Of a stretch of DNA of 64,000 nt, positions 1-12,900 are shown piece by piece. The stretch spans positions 2,170,001 through 2,234,000 of the forward strand of contig JAPEHQ010000002.1 in assembly GCA_027405735.1 (NCBI GenBank). The letters run 5' to 3'. Numbering within the stretch: position 1 is the first letter of the stretch; each line of letters opens with the position of its first letter. Under the pieces are notes generated by a model. It saw nothing but the letters and a program-made list of their open reading frames with translations, ran no database searches and was not told the DNA's origin. The DNA comes from Mucor racemosus. Its lineage: Eukaryota; Mucoromycota; Mucoromycetes; Mucorales; Mucoraceae. Made by a program: the position numbers and the translations under genes.

Positions 1-1957
1 AAGAGATCACGCGTCAAATAGATCCTCTAAAAAGACAAAGAAATAGTAGGTTTCTTTCATTTTAAAATGTAAAATTTTATTAAACTTTTCTATTTTTTAC
101 AAGCTTATCAGAATCTGAAGATGATGAGGGCGCTTATTCAGATGAAGACGATGTAGGAATTGATGATGACGAAGACATGGAAGACATTGATGAATATGGT
201 CCTGATTTATATAAAGATGAAGATGATCGCAGAAGGTTAGAATTAAAGCAAGCATGTTCAACAGTATAATAATCATTCATCTTTGATAGATTACAAGCAC
301 TTCCTGAAGTCGAAAGAGAAAGAATCCTCGCTGAACGTTCAGAAGAAAGACAAAGAAATCTTGAACGTCTGGAAGTTAGAAAGTTGCTTAAAGATGGAAG
401 AAGAGATGACGCTACTAGACGTAAGCCAATCTGACAAGCGTGGAATAGCATTTTTCTAATAGTAATAATACAATTATAGGTTCTACTCGTTCAAAAGGAA
501 GTGGTACATCAAGTGCTCTTTCAGAATTGACTAGACGCAGAGAAGAAAAGAATAAAGTTAGGAGTAAACGCCATCGCCGAGATTCACCTAGCCCAGATAG
601 AAAGAGACGTAGAAGATATGGGGACCAAAGCGATTATGAATATAGTGGAGAAGAATATAACGATTCAGAGGAAGAAACTGAAAAGAAGGTATTATTGCTT
701 TTGATACGCCCAACAAAAGAAATACTGTAAATGCTCAATCACTATTTTGCATTGCATAGGCTAAAAAGAGAACACCCAACTTGGAAGAGATGCAATCTGT
801 ATCTGTAACAAGAAGTATGATTGAGAAATGGATATTTGCTCCATTTTTCGAGAATACCGTCATTGGTAATAGCGCATTTTTTTTTTTAGAATTCACGCAG
901 ATTGTAGTACTAATTTCAGATGTAGGTTGTTTTGTACGTTTATATATCGGTCCTGATCCACAAAAAAAAGTACCCGTTTACAGACTCTGTCAAATTATTG
1001 ATGTAGTTCCATGGCACAAGACATACAAAGTAACCGAAAACACCTACACCAACAAAGCATTTAAAGTAAAGCACGGTAAAGCCGAGAAAGATTTCTCCAT
1101 GGATATCGTATCAAATCAACCAGTAACGCAACAAGAATTTTCTCGTTTCTTGACAACATTGGAAAGTGATCGTGTTCGTGTTCCAACTATTGATCAAATT
1201 GAGCAAAAGGCAGCAGATTTAAAGCAAGCTAGAGAGTATGTCTTGAACGACAAAGAAGTAAACGAAATGATTGAAAAGAAGAAGGCTGTTAAAGGCTCAT
1301 CTGTGAATGCAGCCATGGAAAAAGCACAATTACTTGCCCGATTGGAACATGCTAAAGCTTATAATGAAGTCGATAAGGTGTTGAAATTGTCAAGGGAATT
1401 GAAAGAGTTGGAGGAAAGAATTGCTCTCGCTGAAGGTGCCCAACAAAATGTTTGGGCTGATATTAATAGTAGAAACAGAAACAGAGATAGAATCGAAGTT
1501 CATGAAGCTGAACGTCGTGCTACTGAAACTAGAAGAAAAGCATTGTTGGAAAATACAAAGGCTGCTGCTGCCGCTGCTGCTGCACTCGCTGCAACATCTG
1601 ATGATGCTACTGCTGCTGCTGCCGCTGCTGCTGCACTCGCTGCAACATCTGATGATGCTACTGCTGCTGCAAATACTATGACTACAGCTTTATCAACCAA
1701 AGAAACGTAAATGTGTTTATATCCATCTATATAAAATGCTTTTTTACTTATTCATTTTCTTTTCTTTAAACAGAGCCACTGATTCATCCTTGATGCCTGT
1801 GGAAGGAACAAGTAAGCCTTTGGCAAAATTGGTTACCTTAAGTAGAGATGCTTTGAATGTTGGAGAAGCTACATCTCATCAAACCGATTACGAAAAACTT
1901 GTTAGTAGAGTCGCCTTAGAAATCCATATCGAACTTTTGGAAGAGGGTTCAGCTTAA
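1..1957 (+). CDS. RTF1: RTF1-like Paf1-complex subunit (5' end outside window)
   Basis: Nuclear transcription elongation factor, known as a Paf1-complex subunit that promotes histone modification during RNA polymerase II elongation. Exons that close phase: 1-45, 104-235, 290-420, 480-688, 760-865, 926-1706, 1774-1957. An acidic region is followed by RRRLQALPEVERERILAER, a basic RRREEKNKVRSKRHRR stretch, and then the Plus3 domain starting near IEKWIFAPFFENTVIG and joining to CFVRLYIG across the intron 866-925. That intron is open in frame, so a naive ORF would retain it, but removing it restores the Plus3 signature. The C-terminal part is helical and charged, then Ala-rich with an exact 51-bp tandem duplication, and ends in ELLEEGSA. 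At least 528 residues lie in the window; the start is upstream. An AATAAA-like signal lies near 1978. Confidence 0.88.
1561..1662 (+). repeat. 51-bp exact tandem duplication inside RTF1
   Basis: Two head-to-tail copies (1561-1611 and 1612-1662) encode an Ala-rich 17-residue unit ending in LAATSDDAT. Both are in frame and differ by no base that I can see, so the duplication is probably recent. Confidence 0.9.
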
Positions 1958-2377
1958 AAAATTGTAAAATATATATTAATAAAATGATTCGACTCTAAAC
2001 CAATGCTGTTGTGCATTACAAAATGGTTACATATTGTACCTTGAAAATAGGGATCGAATTCTGACATTTCGGATGCAGCACCTCTTTTTCTAGGGATTTT
2101 TTTCAGGCGATTAAAACATTAAAAGCATTACTTTTTTTTGATAAATCACTTCTTCAGATGTATATCTACATACTGATATTTTTCGTTTTTGTTTTTTATA
2201 TACTGTAGATAATGGATCTACTTTTCTTTATTTGACAATCCAGAGCATCTTCTTGTGACTTTTTTAATTAAGGGATTCCATCAAAACAAAAGATCCTTCC
2301 AGTTGTGTACATATTGTTTATTGTTTTGATACTTGAATATTTTAAATTGAATTCTCTCTTCTTATTGTGCTGACTAA
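1958..2377. other. Intergenic RTF1 to YEATS gene
   Basis: About 420 bp, AT-rich, between two genes on the same strand. I see a poly(A) signal-like AATAAAA near 1978 for RTF1 and T-rich tracts. No gene is supported. Confidence 0.6.
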
Positions 2378-4025
2378 ATGGTAATTGATTCTATTAATTA
2401 TAATAATTCAATATAACTTATATTTTAAGGGGGGAAAGGAACAGTCTGTAATTACTCAAGATATCAAAATAGCATGTCATAACAGTGTTATTAAAGGCAA
2501 CGGTGCCAAATCTAACGACGGACATCCATGGAGAAATTGGAAAATAACCCTAGTAGCAATGGACGGAGAAAGAGAAGTAAAGGGGAAGCTGTCTATGATT
2601 TTGGATCACGTTGAATACATTCTTCATCCAACATTTGAGGAACCACGTCGAGGTTTGTTGAAAGCATGATTCATATGTGTGTTGTGTGGGATAATTAATA
2701 TTTAGTTTATATCTAGTTAAAAAGGAAGAGCCTTACATTTTACAAGAAAAAGGATGGGGTGAATTCGATATGCGTGTAGTTTTGTACTTTACAGATAATA
2801 TCACTGATCCACAAGTGCTTTTGTTTGATTTGAATTTTGCATTAGCCACCTACTCGATCACACACAGCGTAGAATTTCCTAATGCATCTCCAGAACTCGT
2901 TAGATTATTATCCAGAAATCCCTCATCATCATCTTCTTCTACCTCAGCATCATCATCATCTGCACCACGCAAAGGAGGAAAAAAACCTGCTCCTAGTTCC
3001 TCGACATTGGATAATAGACAAGCTAAAAAGAAGCCCATTAGTTCTAGTCCTCACAATAAAACTGCAAAGAAAGCAAAGCCTGAATCAAAATCATCTTCTA
3101 CATCTATATCCTCCAAGAAATCGAGAAAATCATCCGTTTCTTCTTCTTCACCTGCACCAACATCTGCTGTGATAGCAACGCCACAATCTCCCATTTACGA
3201 TCAATCGCCGTCTGATTACTCCACACATTCCTCACCTTCCCTTATTGCTACATCGACTCCCGAATTACAGTTTGAAGAAGATACAAAAGTGATACATAGT
3301 CGATCTTCTTCAAATAGCTCCAACAAAAATGTCGACCATACTTACAAAATAGCAGATGTTTACAACTTGAATCCAATTCATCATGCTAAAATAGATAAAC
3401 GATTACGAGACAAATGGGATATTCCTGATGTAAGTTGTGCTACAAAGTAAAGAGAAACTCAATTAAACATTATTTTACATAGATTAATATGATGGAATTA
3501 GCCAAAAGAATATATAGAATGTCTCCGGATCAAACACAGGAATTTAGAAATTTAATATTTGATAATACACCAGAAGGAATTCGAACAGTGGTTGATCCAG
3601 GTTTGGTATTTGGTTTTTTTAGTATATGCGAGCATAGTCTAATTTGTACAATTATAGATGGAAGCGTTGGTATCGATCTGTATTCTTTAGGAAAACCTTT
3701 ATTAGAAAGATTGTGGGATTTTGTAGCAGACATGGCATCAGATGATAATGAATCATTTACATCGCAAGATCATCATGAAAGTGATTTAGAATTTGATAGC
3801 GATGTAGAATTAGGAGAATACAAAAGCGATGATAACAATTTAAATTCTACAAACAACAATTACTCGGATATTGATGAGCCTGGATTCCATCAAAGCGATA
3901 TAGAAAGTGATAATTATACTGAACAAAATACCAAACAAACTAATGGATATCATTATACTACAACAGAAAATGGATATCATGATAATTCCGATATGGACAT
4001 ACAAGATGATGATGATGATTATTAG
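2378..4025 (+). CDS. YEATS domain protein with C-terminal ET-like domain (TAF14/AF9-like)
   Basis: Probable chromatin reader. YEATS domains bind acylated or unmodified histone lysines, and fungal members sit in TFIID, SWI/SNF, NuA3 or NuA4/SWR1 complexes. Exons 2378-2380, 2430-2652, 2717-3429, 3483-3600 and 3658-4025 give 474 aa. YEATS features: HPWRNWKITLVAMDG, then LDHVEYILHPTFEEPRR, then QEKGWGEFDMRVVLYF, at about residues 20-105. A long Ser/Lys-rich low-complexity linker follows. The end holds an ET-like helix pair (MMELAKRIYRMSPDQTQEF and IDLYSLGKPLLERLWDF) and an acidic Asp/Ser tail. The first exon appears to be only the ATG codon: an in-frame TAA precedes it and a 49-bp intron follows. 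Intron 3601-3657 is open in frame but is removed to join the ET segment. Exact family (TAF14, YAF9 or YEATS2-like) is not settled. Confidence 0.82.
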
Positions 4026-4150
4026 TTTTTAATTTATTAATAAAAATTACAATGATACATTAAGAAAAAAAAAGGACCCGCCTAAGTTACAGTTATTATA
4101 TATTACATGCAGATGGACTAAACATCTTTCCAAGTGTTTCTTGCAGTATT

Positions 4151-6199
4151 TCAAGTGTAATAGTATGAAGAAGGCAACATAATGTCGTCTTTCGTGATTG
4201 TTTGTTGATGTAAGGATAATTCTTTTTCTGTTAATGGCATGTAGTTAGTATATTGAATTGGAGGTGATAATGTTACAGAAAGTGAGCCTAAAGTAGATGA
4301 TGCTGATGCTGATGCTGATGCTGATGCTGAATAAGATGATCTATTACTACAAGTCGATCCAGATCGACTTGATGTTGATGAAGAGTATGAAAGACGATGC
4401 TTCTGTTCATTCAATGCTGTCTCTAGATCATTGATTCGTACATTGGCTGCTGCTAATAGCCTTTCAAGTTCACAATGGCAATGTGATGTATTGAATGGTA
4501 AATGTGTTGGCATATTGTCACAATTGTTTGTATGCCGAAATGTTGCTCCATTATAATTGTCAATTGGCTCAACGTGTTGCTCTTGCTGCATTAAGTTTGT
4601 AATTCTTTCTCGTAATAATGCATTGTCTTTCTCCACATCCGAAAGTGCTGATACCAAGTCTTCAATTTGTTGATGTAACACTAAAGTTTCATCAGTTTTT
4701 GCTTGTTGTCGTTGTGGAGTATCTTCCAATGATGGTAGCATTGTTGGAGGTTTCTTTGATTTAGGCTTTTTCATTGTACCAAACCAGCCTTTTAATCGTT
4801 TTAATGGTTGGTTGTTTATTGATTGATGCGATGGCAGTTTGTTATTTTCTTGTGCAATACAATTGTTGCGTTTATTTTCTTGCAAAATATAGTATTCTTC
4901 CTCTAGAGAATCCAATTTAGACCTTGTTACAATGCTATCAAATGCAATAGAATCTTGGATAACCGAATCAAAATCATTTAAATGAGGATCAATGAGCTTT
5001 GTTGATAAATAATCCATAACATCTTCAAATTCTGAAAGAGCTATAATCCGAAAGGTTGATTTCTTCAACAAGGATAAAGCTATACGCATTACAGTTTCAA
5101 TAACGCCTTCAACAAACATAATATCATATATACGATAGACCAATGGAAGCGGGAAAATATAAGCAAAAACAGTTAGAAACCATTGAGATGCATACATCTG
5201 AGTATGTATGCCCTGAAGACTTAGAAAGGAGTGTAATTTAGGTATTTGCTCTAGTAATAATACATCAAATTGAAACAGTCGAAGATGAAGTCCTTCCATA
5301 CCAAGTGTAAACAGAGTTCTTATTCCATACGTTTCCATTAAACTATGAAATCCTAGTTAATAATCATATAATGCTCATTCGAAACAATAATATATTCATT
5401 TACCGTACAAACACACAAAATGCATCGTCTTCAGACATCTATATTTATAAATTGTTAATTCAAAGCATTGTTTCTTAATAGTTTCATGCCTACGTTAAGT
5501 AATAAGGGACCAACCAAGAATGCAAGGCCCTGACAGTAACCCAATTCGGCATCATACAAACTATATGCACGCAGTACACGTTCCAATGCCCTTTGGCCAC
5601 TTTCCTTACAAAACATTTCCGAATTAGGAAATGTTCTTGATACATCTCTTTGAATTATCTTTTCGTACGGTGAGGATTCATTCTTTAACTGTTGATATAA
5701 AGGTTCAAGATGTAAGGACTTGGAGTTGGATAGTGCTTTCCATACAGTTCCTCGCATATAACTTGGTTGAATACCTGCCCTGAGGTTTGAAATCAATAGT
5801 AACGACGACTGGAAATCAGCTAAACTGTCAATCACGGTTGTCCAAAATATCTCTTGTCGATAATCATGACTGAATTCTTGTTTCTCGCATGTATTTACTA
5901 TTGGTAAATTTACCCCTTGATTATCAAATATATCTTTATCTAGGGGAATTTTATCATTGTTTAACTATTGAATTGAATGTCAACTGAATGTAGGCATAAA
6001 AGAAATGTCAGTGAAAATTTACCCGATTGAAATGATAGACACCTTGGTTTTGATATATAAGCGATATACCAGATAATTTAGAATGCAATCGAGTCATATC
6101 ATCATTGTTCTGATCGATACCAGGTGCATCAAATGATTTATTAAATTCTGTGCTGTCTCTATTGTCTTCTAATTTCCTGCCGCTGATTTTGGAATTCAT
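4151..6199 (-). CDS. TBC-domain Rab GTPase-activating protein (EVI5/Gyp5-like)
   Basis: Predicted Rab GAP acting in membrane traffic. Exons in transcription order: 6199-6023, 5964-5494, 5438-5404 and 5342-4151 give 624 aa. The TBC domain (about residues 75-330) shows the arginine-finger block IIQRDVSRTFP and the glutamine-finger block YCQGLAFLVGPLL, then DDAFCVFVR joined across two small introns to LMETYGIRTLFTLGMEGL. A 35-nt micro-exon (5404-5438) carries MSEDDAFCVFV. After the TBC domain come basic/low-complexity stretches and two heptad-like coiled-coil segments (near HQQIEDLVSALSDVEKDNAL and RLLAAANVRINDLETALNE), then a Ser/Ala repeat. This TBC plus coiled-coil layout is that of EVI5/Gyp5 proteins. 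An in-frame upstream ATG at 6235 would add 12 residues. It is convergent with the YEATS gene (125-bp gap). Confidence 0.85.
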
Positions 6200-6619
6200 G
6201 TATGAAAAAATTATGAAAAATTTCAACAAAAACATAGAATAAAAACTCAAGGCATTATATACTGATATAACAAAAGCTTATTTAATGTTACAAGATGATG
6301 GCATTTCATTCGGACATAGTAAAACAATCCCGTAAAGCATGAAATGACAAAATATTGATTAAACCCCAGTACAAAATGAATGAGCTGGTTTGTGTTTATC
6401 GTTATAGATGTTACCATATTTGAAAATATAGTGTAAAAAAAGAAGCTCCTTTATGAATAATACACGTATGAAGGGGATTCCAACCCAAGGAGTTTAGCAA
6501 GGGAGAAAGAGAGGGGGGGGGGGAGGGGAGTAGAGGGAAAAAATAGATATCCTATAAATACGAGGCATATTTTAAATGATTTTCATAAATTAACGTATTA
6601 TTGTAATTATTTAATCAAG
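6200..6619. promoter_or_regulatory. Divergent promoter region, TBC gene / subtilase 1
   Basis: This 420-bp gap separates two divergently transcribed genes. A TATAAATA box at about 6553-6560 lies about 60 bp before the subtilase 1 ATG. A purine-rich G tract at about 6503-6540 lies just upstream of it. Confidence 0.5.
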
Positions 6620-9600
6620 ATGAGAATCAATGTAAATAGTCTATTTGTTGTACTATTTGCTGGCTTCTTGTCATGTAATATAGCCCAAGCAGCTGTAGCT
6701 ATACCCAGATCATATATTGTAGAATATAGTCAAAATGATCATCATGATACCATTGATTCAGAATTAACACAATACAAAGATCTTTATCAAATTCACCACA
6801 TTTATTCATCTCGATTATTCCATGGCATGTCTTTTACATTAAAAGGTGACCCAGTGCCCTCGAAAGGTTCTCAACCAGTTGTAAATCCAGTTTCTTATGC
6901 TCAAACAGATAAAATTCATCCAGTATATACTCACCTTGAACAGCATCCAGTTATCAAGAATATTTATCCAATTTACGAGGTTCCTAGGCCACAATGGCAA
7001 CCAAACCAACGCAATGTTACATTTCCTTATAGCAATAATGATGTACAAATATACGATATTCATCAAAAATTAAACATTAAAGGCCAGGATGTATTAGTTG
7101 GTGTTTTAGATTCAGGTATTTTGTTGGTTATTTTATCCCCTTTTGAAGAAATAGATCAAAAGGAGAGGGGGAGGGGAGGGGAGGGGAGGGAATATATATT
7201 TTGTTGTTTCCTAATTAATCATTCATATAACAAACAGGCATCGATTATAATCATCCTGCTCTTGGTAAAGGATTGGGTCCTGATTTTAAAGTAAAATTTG
7301 GTAGAAATCTAGTCGACCCATCTAGTGATGCAAAATATGGAATTGAATCTTTAGGAACAGATGATCCATTTGATCCTTGCAAGAACGTAGATGCTGGTAG
7401 AACTATATATTTTTAATTTATAATTCTTTTTTTAATACAACTCCTAAATAACAAAATTTATAGGCCATGGAACCCATGTTTCAGGAATAATTGCAGGCTT
7501 TGATCCAGAAAAGGTTGAATCATAATAATAGAAAATTTGATTTTTTTAATTAACCTTTATTTATAGAATTTTACTGGAATTGCTCCTAATGTAAGTTTAG
7601 CCATGTTTCGAGTATTTGGTTGCGAAGGTGGCGCTGGCGAAGACACAATTATAAAAGCAATGGAAATGGCATATGAAGCTGGTAAATCAAATGTAAATTG
7701 ATTTAATTTATATACATGATTTAACAACTATTTAAACCAAAGGCTGCCAAGTCATCAATCTTAGTCTCGGTCAAGAAAATGCTTGGCCAGAAGATGCAAT
7801 GGCTGTTGTAGCAGAGCGTCTTTCAAAGCAAGGCGTTATTGGTAAATACTTGTTTATTGTTTGATTCGATATACTAATATAGTAGTATAATATCAACAGT
7901 TGTCGGAGTAGCTGGTAATCAAGGCAGCGATGGCATTTATTCTCAAAATTCACCTGCTTCTGGTAAAAGTGTTATTGCAGCTGCATCAATTGATAATTCA
8001 TTTTATCTTTCAGATGTTGTACAATTCAATATAATTGCTGATGAATATTTCCGTGAGTTAGATTAGATTAAATACAGTAAATTATACTAATTGATGTACA
8101 TGCAGCTAATTTTCCGTCATCTACTACACTATCTTTTCCTAATGGCACAATTGCAACTATTTTATCCGAGGATAATTCAATTCCATTTGGCTGTAAAAAT
8201 GATACAACTATTACTTCAGAGAATTCCCAAGGAAAGATCTTGTTCTTGAAACGTGGTATATGTACATTTAGTGAGAAATTAGAGAAAGCAAAGCAAGTTG
8301 GTGCTATTGCAGTTCTATTTTATGACCCAGATGCTTCAGCCAAGATGGTAGTTGTAGCTAAAACTGAAGAAGGTAATTTACCTTGTGCTGGTATCGAGTT
8401 GAAAGTAGCAACTCGCATAATTCAATATATGCAAACTAATGGCCCAAAAAAGACTATCCGCATGGAGTTTCCAAAAGAACAAAAAATCATTTTTCCTGAA
8501 ACTGCTGGTCGTATATCTGAATTCTCAAGCACAGGCCCAAATTATGAATTGGATTTGAAGCCTTCACTTACTGGTATTGGTGGTGATGTATATTCTACTT
8601 TGCCGTTGCATATTACAGATGGTTGGGGCGTTAGATCAGGGACTTCAATGGCATCTCCACATGTAGCTGGTGCTGCAGCATTGTTGGTTAATTATTATGC
8701 AGAACAAAAGATTGCCGTTACATCAAAATTCATTATGGAACAATTACAAAATCATGGTAGATTGATAATATCTGATAATGGAAGAATTGAGAACCCTGCA
8801 GTACAAGGGGCAGGACTTATTCAACGTATGTAGAAATGCACATTTTATCAATATCCTAAATGTTTAATTTACGATATGTTTTTATTTTATTATTGTAGCA
8901 TATAATTCTATCAACAGTAAATTACATATTTCTCCTGCTCAAATAAGTTTCAACGATACAGCATCTGCAACAGAATACAAGACACATGTATTAAATATAG
9001 TCAATTCAGATAATTCACCTATTGAAATATCACTGGAAAATATTCAATCGCAATCAATTCAATCTTATCCTAATGCATCTAGTTTTACTCCAACTGAACC
9101 AGTGATTAAAAATGGAACAGTTGGTGTTGATCTTGAATTCTCATCTATAACCATAAAGATACCTGCCTTGTCTGATGTCAACATCAATGTTAGGGTTATT
9201 TTACCTGATCCAAATAGTCTCAAATATCACTATCAAATGTATGGCGGTTTCATTGGATTAACCAATATCCAAACAAAACAAAGCTTAGCAACGGTACCTT
9301 ACTTTGGAGTTCTTGGAAAGATGATTGACGTACCTGTATTTGATAAAGGATTTCCCTATTTAGCAGTTTCCAAGAAAACCGAATCCAAACTCGACCCCAC
9401 TGATTCCTATGTTTACGACATGAACAGAAAAGTCAGTACTAGGCCAGCCATTGTGATTCGATTATTATCTGGCACTTCAAATATTGAAATTGATGTTTAT
9501 CAATCTGATGGTACGCTAATGGGTCAAATGGATGGTGGACCATGGGTTTATTATCAACGAAATAAATTATCAGGGGAGAATTATGATACGAGCATCGCAT

Positions 9601-9752
9601 GGAACGGTAAAATAATTACATCAGACAACTCAACGCAAGTTCCAGATGGTGAATACTATCTACAACTGAAAGCATTAAAGCATTTCGGCAGTGTAGAAAA
9701 TACTTTGGATTGGCAAGAATGGAAATCAGGATTGATTCAAGTAAGGTCTTGA
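6620..9752 (+). CDS. Secreted subtilisin-like serine protease 1 (PA-domain type)
   Basis: Predicted secreted S8 endopeptidase. Exons 6620-7115, 7238-7396, 7464-7513, 7567-7681, 7743-7841, 7900-8052, 8106-8825 and 8899-9752 close phase to 881 aa. An N-terminal signal peptide (hydrophobic core SLFVVLFAGFLSC) is followed by an I9-type propeptide. Catalytic Asp is in VLDSGID (about residue 163), His in GHGTHVSG (about 219), the oxyanion Asn in VVGVAGNQGSDG, and Ser in GTSMASPHVAGAAALL (about 537). A protease-associated domain (FLKRGICTFSEKLEKAKQ) is inserted between His and Ser, and a long beta-rich Fn3-like C-terminal region follows. This resembles Vpr-type or cucumisin-type subtilases. The tandem neighbour at 9884 is a paralog with matching intron positions. 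Catalytic residues are all present, so it is probably active. Confidence 0.9.
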
Positions 9753-9883
9753 GTTGCTTTTTCGATCGGAATTTTCTATTTTCCATGTCTCTTAAATTTC
9801 AAAAACGTATATAAAGGTTGCTTCCCGAGGAAATAAAGTAAATCTATCTTTCTTTCTTTTTTTTTTTTAATAATAAAAAAATA
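9753..9883 (+). promoter_or_regulatory. Short intergenic promoter between tandem subtilases
   Basis: Only 131 bp separates the two paralogs. It contains TATATAAA at 9808-9815, about 70 bp before the ATG of subtilase 2, and an AATAAAG near 9832 that may end transcript 1. Overlap of terminator and promoter is likely. Confidence 0.5.
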
Positions 9884-9950
9884 ATGAAAATATCACTATT
9901 ATCAACTGTGATTTTATTGTATTTAACTAGTATAAATGCTGATAAATTGC

Positions 9951-9985
<35 letters not shown>

Positions 9986-12900
9986 GATGAATATCTAGAC
10001 TCAATCTTATCAAATCCAAAATTCAAACCAAACGCATTGGGCAATGTTATCCCCGGTAGATTTATCATTGAATTTGAACAAGATTTCAGAGGCTCATCAC
10101 TTGAATTTGTCAATGATATTGAATCAGAAATCAACATTAATCCTCGTGTTAAAATGAACATTGCTCAAGATTACAGTTCATCTCCATCGTTATTCAGAGG
10201 CGTTTCTATTTCATTAGATCAAGCTAATCCGCAGCTCATAAAAAGAACTGATCAAGAAGAAGAACTGCATATGCAATCAATTGAAAATACTGTGTTACGG
10301 AAAATATTAGAACAGAATCGTGTAAAACACATCTATCCTGTCACTGAGATTCCTAGACCTAATGTACAAAACATGTCTCCCAATTTGGAAGCATACGCAA
10401 TTGACCAAGATAGTCGGGTTATTCCTAAAGCTCCAAAACTAGAATTACCTAACAACGGTATTCCACTACCTTTTACACATGTCATGACCCAGGTAGATAA
10501 AGTACATGATAGATTCAAAGGAAATGGTGTGTTAGTCGGAATAATTGATTCGGGTATTGACTATCGTCATCCTGCTTTTGGAAGTGGATTTGGTCCAGGT
10601 TTTAAAGTTAGACTTGGTTATGATTTAGTTGGTAATCAATTCAATTCAAGAGATCCTTTGTCTATCAAGCAAAGAGAAACTCCATTAGATGCCTGTGAAG
10701 ATGGAAATGGTAAAATCTTTCTCTATGATGAAAAAAAAAAAAAACAAAACAAAACTAACAAATCAACAGGTCATGGAACGCATGTAGCTGGTATTATTGC
10801 CGCCGATGACAAAATGTTTGTATGTTTGTATCACCAACACATCAAAAAGAAACAGTATTTAACCTTAAATTTTCTTTAAATACCATAGAACTTTACTGGC
10901 GTAGCTCCTGAAGTTACTTTGGGCGCTTGGAGAATCTTTGGTTGTGATGGTGCGACTTCAAATGATTTAGTTATTCAAGCTTTAATTAGTGCTCATGAAG
11001 CTGGTTGTGATATTATTAACCTTAGTTTGGGTAGCTCTAGTAATTGGGCAGATGACCCAACTGCTATTATTGCAAATCGAGTTGCAGAAAGAGGTTCAAT
11101 TGGTAATCTATCACTGCAACAAGCATGTTTACTCTTTGATTTGTACTTACGCCATAAAATTTAGTGATTGCTGCTGCTGGAAATGATGGATCTGAAGGCG
11201 CATTCTTTATTTCTTCTCCTGGTACTGGTACTGGGCCTGTTGCAGTTGCATCAATTGACAATGAATACAATCTTCAACAAGCTGTACAAGCGGAAAATGG
11301 AGTTGAATATCGTGAGTTTGCAATATTTCCTGATTTTTATTAGGTTACTAATGATGTAATGTATTATATATAGCGTATTTATTATCTAGTAGCACCAAAG
11401 AATTCCCATCAGGAAAGTTGGTCAACTACATCAATTCCGAATCAACCGAAGATGCTTGTCAAGGAACAAGACCCAACAATTCTCTTAAAGGAAAACTTGT
11501 GCTTGTTCAAAGAGGTAAATGTACATTTGATGATAAAGCTGCCCTTGTTGAGCAATACGGCGGCGCTGGTATTGTTGTTTATGATAATCAAGATGAAGCT
11601 GGCTTCAGACCTCAAACATTGCAATCAAAGTTACCCTTGGCATCTATCTCTATGAGCGCAGGAAAAGAATTGAAACGATTGCTAAATACTAATTCTACCC
11701 TTGTTAAAGATGGTGTTTATCTCGACTTTAAAACAGCACTGACTCCTCAAAAGTTACCCACAGCTAGAAAAGTATCCAAATTCTCTAGCGTTGGTCCATT
11801 GTATGATATGAGCTTAAAGCCTGACATTGCTGGCCCTGGTGGCTATATTTTCTCAACGTTGCCAATTCCCAATGGTGGTTATGGTTTATTATCTGGTACT
11901 TCAATGGCTGCTCCTTATATTGCAGGTGCTTATGCTTTATTTTTGGAAGCTCATGGAAAGAATACGACTTCTCATTACCTCAAAGAACATTTCCAAAACT
12001 ATGCTAAACCATCAACAACTACACATGGTATTCATCTCGACAATCCAGCTCGTCAAGGAGCAGGTTTGATCCAGTGTAAGCACAATTATTCTTTATTTTT
12101 GAGTCAATATAGACTAACTTTTTGCATTTAATAGTGCTCGATACTATTCGCCAACCTGTGCATGTCTCTCCTGGATCCATCAGTTTCAACGACACTGCTA
12201 ATATCAAACCTCAAATGTTGAAAATTACAAACCCTTCCAACGACACAGTAACATATAAAGTAAACCATCGACCCAGTTTAGCTATTTCTCCTTACAACAC
12301 AACATTGCAGGGCTATGCACCACTCAGCCCTCCACAATATGCTTCAGATAGGGTCAAGGCAGAAATAAAACTATCCTTTACAGAAATAACATTAAAAGCT
12401 GGAGAATCCGCAGATCTAAAATTGACCGTGAAACGCATTGGAGGCAATCATCGTGATCAACCTTATCCAATTTACGGTGGTTATATTCAATTCGAACCTG
12501 TTAACAATTCCGCATTGAAATCAATCCAAGTTCCCTATGTCGGTATTCGAGGTTCGCTTGCTCAACTTCCCATTTTCGATGCCAATTTCCCTCGTCTTAT
12601 GTTGACCAACAGCACAAGTTTATTTGAAAAAGATGTCGGAGGAGGTAAAAGTATCATTGGATATGTTATTAAAAGATCTAGTTTTGCATCATCTTTTGTT
12701 ACATCCATGTTCCGTTTACTCACTGGCACTTCTCATATTATTACTGAAGTATTAGATGCTAATTTAACTACAATTGGTGTCTTTTCTGAAGATCGTTATT
12801 TGTCTAGAAATACAATGCAAGATCTTGATTTCATCTTCACACAACGTTGGAACGGCACTGTAATTCCTACAGGAAATAGTAATGTAGGTGATGCAGTTGC

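Noticed and set aside
866..925. Extra coding segment in the RTF1 Plus3 domain
   Set aside because: It is an intron with no stop in frame; excision gives the expected Plus3 continuity.
1500..1700. Antisense Ala-rich ORF over the RTF1 repeat
   Set aside because: It is the shadow of GCT/GCA codon repeats on the opposite strand.
6503..6540. G-rich tract as a quadruplex element
   Set aside because: G runs are present, but a regulatory role cannot be inferred from one purine tract.
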